A stretch of 38,126 nt of DNA from an uncultured Bacteroidia bacterium. GTDB taxonomy: Bacteria > Bacteroidota > Bacteroidia > Bacteroidales > UBA932. The stretch is taken from positions 1-38,126 of the forward strand of contig CACZUR010000023.1 of assembly GCA_902784435.1 (NCBI GenBank). The letters are read 5' to 3'. Position numbers and translations under genes: made by a program. Shown here piece by piece: positions 36,796-38,126 of this stretch; position 1 is the first letter of the stretch; every line of letters starts with the position of its first letter. Below the pieces are notes generated by a model. The model did not search any database. It worked only from the letters and a program-made list of their open reading frames with translations, and was not told the origin of the DNA.

Positions 36796-37935
36796 ATGTT
36801 GTTGGAAAGGCGCATTCTCATCATGATTGTCTTCGTGGTCACGGCCATCTGCGGCTGCGGCCACGGCGGACCGGCATCCATCCCACGGATGGCGGAGGGG
36901 GTCCTGGACCTGCAGGACAGTGTCACTCTGGGGCTGAAAAGATATGCCGACACGCAGTGGATAGACGTTTTCCGCTCGGACGGATATGTAAATAATGCCG
37001 TCCTGGCCCACTTCCGGGGGAAGTACTACTGCATGTGGCAGCAGTCGGAAAAGGACGAGGATTCGCCGGACACCCACATTCTGTATTCCACCAGTCCCGA
37101 CGGCCAGAGTTGGAGCGGGCCTGCCGTCCTGGTCCCGTGCACCGGAGAGTACTTTTCCTCTCCCGGCGGATGGCTTCCCCATGGGGATACGCTCACCGCA
37201 CTGGTGAATTACATCTATGCACCCGACCGTTCCCAGGGAGGGAAAGCTTTTTATGTCTCCACTGCCGACGGTCTCCATTGGAGCGAGCCTCGGCCCGTCT
37301 CAATGGCGGACGGAACTCCGGTCCAGGGCATCTTTGAACAGGATCCGCTGGCTCTTCCCGGCGGAAGAACCGTGGGCGCTGTCCATTTCCAGCCGTGGAC
37401 CACGCTCTGCCCTGTTTATACGGACGATCCTTCCGGGGTAAGGGGATGGAAAAAGGCCGATTTCCCGGAAGGGGAGGGCCATCCCATCGAGCCCAGTCAA
37501 TATGTGGTCGGGGACGGCGCCCTGGTGATGTTCATGCGGGACCAGGAGTCCTCTTTTGTCAAACTGTTTTCCGTATCGGCAGACAGGGGAGAGAGCTGGA
37601 GTGCCCCCCGCCGCACCAACATTCCCGATTCCCGATCTAAGCAGTGCACGGGGACACTTCCGGACGGGCGTACTTTCTGGGTGGGCAATCCCACCGGCAG
37701 CAAGTCCCGCCGGGTACTGGCCATCTCTTTTTCTGACGACGGATACCTCTACGAAAAGGCCTTCCTGCTGGCCGATCCCGGGGATTTGCCTGCGAGGAGA
37801 AAGGAGGGACGATACAAAACCCCCGGATACAACTATCCCAAAGCCTGCCTTGTGGGAGACACCCTGTGGATAGCCCTGTCCGTGAACAAGGAAGACGTGG
37901 CCGTGGTACCTTTAGAGATTGCCCCTTCCCGGTAA
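36796..37935 (+). CDS. BNR/sialidase-fold lipoprotein
   Basis: A 379-residue exported protein with a hydrophobic N-terminus (MLLERRILIMIVFVVTAICG) and cysteines at 19 and 21, one of which is probably lipidated. Asp-box motifs of beta-propellers are visible at 98-106 (STSPDGQSW), 155-162 (STADGLHW) and 261-268 (SADRGESW), with a weaker one in SFSDDGYLY, so a sialidase-like propeller is likely. The FRIP motif and arginine triad of true sialidases are not evident, so the activity is unknown; it may be another glycosidase, a lyase or a binding protein. AGGA lies 5 bases before the ATG. It is divergent from the GH78 gene, which suggests linked glycan use. Confidence 0.75.
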   Translation: MLLERRILIMIVFVVTAICGCGHGGPASIPRMAEGVLDLQDSVTLGLKRYADTQWIDVFRSDGYVNNAVLAHFRGKYYCMWQQSEKDEDSPDTHILYSTSPDGQSWSGPAVLVPCTGEYFSSPGGWLPHGDTLTALVNYIYAPDRSQGGKAFYVSTADGLHWSEPRPVSMADGTPVQGIFEQDPLALPGGRTVGAVHFQPWTTLCPVYTDDPSGVRGWKKADFPEGEGHPIEPSQYVVGDGALVMFMRDQESSFVKLFSVSADRGESWSAPRRTNIPDSRSKQCTGTLPDGRTFWVGNPTGSKSRRVLAISFSDDGYLYEKAFLLADPGDLPARRKEGRYKTPGYNYPKACLVGDTLWIALSVNKEDVAVVPLEIAPSR

Positions 37936-38085
37936 AGGCCGCTTAATCGGGTATAATTGACAAAAATGTTTGGTGACGGCCGCGAGGTGGCATCACCTTT
38001 GCCACGTTGACGTAAAAACAGCATTGTACGGAGGCCGCTGAAAAAGTAGAGTGTTTTTTTTCGCCAGAGAATCTGATTATTGAGA

Positions 38086-38121
38086 TGATCCCGGACTTTG
38101 TGTTGTTCGGGATCATTTTTT
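38086..38121 (+). terminator. Strong terminator-like hairpin at the window end
   Basis: The arms TGATCCCGGAC (38086-38096) and GTTCGGGATCA (38105-38115) pair over 11 positions with one G-T wobble around an 8-base loop, followed by six T residues. It lies 150 bases after the BNR stop. The region 37936-38085 contains no open frame of note. It has a small hairpin (GTGGCA/TGCCAC) and a run of eight T residues at about 38054-38061. Confidence 0.75.
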
Positions 38122-38126
38122 CAATT

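Noticed and set aside
36796-37935. Assignment of the BNR protein as a true exo-alpha-sialidase.
   Set aside because: Asp boxes support the propeller fold, but the FRIP motif, arginine triad and catalytic Tyr/Glu arrangement are not recognisable.

Overview
The window looks like chromosomal DNA from a fairly GC-rich member of the Bacteroidales (Bacteroidota), probably a gut or host-associated lineage. The evidence is a SusC/SusD pair, many lipoproteins with short Bacteroidota-type signal peptides, BACON domains, a DUF4491 protein, and several copies of the Bacteroidota -7 promoter box TAnnTTTG, three with a well-spaced -33 TTG/TTTG box. No transposase, phage gene, CRISPR array or rRNA was seen. 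I cannot name the genus from the sequence alone.

Layout. (1) 1-78: tail of an unidentified plus-strand gene. (2) 122-10637: a four-gene plus-strand outer-membrane operon: calcineurin-like phosphoesterase lipoprotein, SusC, SusD, and a large BACON-domain lipoprotein. Together they should capture, cleave and import a phosphate-containing ligand, although the ligand is not visible. (3) 10667-10786: two tandem near-perfect palindromes plus a smaller hairpin. (4) 10871-14730: gyrA and a periplasmic TPR protein, then convergent phoH (14734-15690, minus). (5) 15787-22336: a tight plus-strand operon with gaps of 1 to 4 bases: SPOR lipoprotein, M28-like/TonB_C fusion, leuS and two YitT paralogues. (6) 22387-24262: a membrane-anchored AraC-type regulator, an RluA-type pseudouridine synthase (minus), a plug-only TonB-receptor-like lipoprotein, and a proline tRNA with anticodon AGG followed by its terminator. 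(7) 24361-24560: a non-coding array of a 9-base motif arranged in dyad symmetry with 21-base phasing. (8) 24641-25810: a TIM-barrel glycoside-hydrolase-like lipoprotein. (9) 33426-25801, minus: histidine acid phosphatase, fused ftcD-fchA, hutU, hutH, hutI. The last four convert histidine to glutamate and transfer the formimino carbon to tetrahydrofolate. (10) 36436-33517, minus: GH78 alpha-L-rhamnosidase lipoprotein and DUF4491 membrane protein. (11) 36796-37935: a BNR/sialidase-fold lipoprotein. (12) 37936-38126: no gene, but a strong terminator hairpin at the very end.

Most genes belong to known families. The least explained features are the dyad-symmetric repeat array after the tRNA, the M28 domain that has lost most of its metal ligands but is fused to a TonB C-terminal domain, the paired palindromes before gyrA, the plug-only lipoprotein, and a secreted phosphatase as first gene of the histidine-degradation operon. 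Several start codons were moved downstream of the longest open frame, using signal peptides, promoter boxes and Shine-Dalgarno-like sites; the reasons are in the entries.
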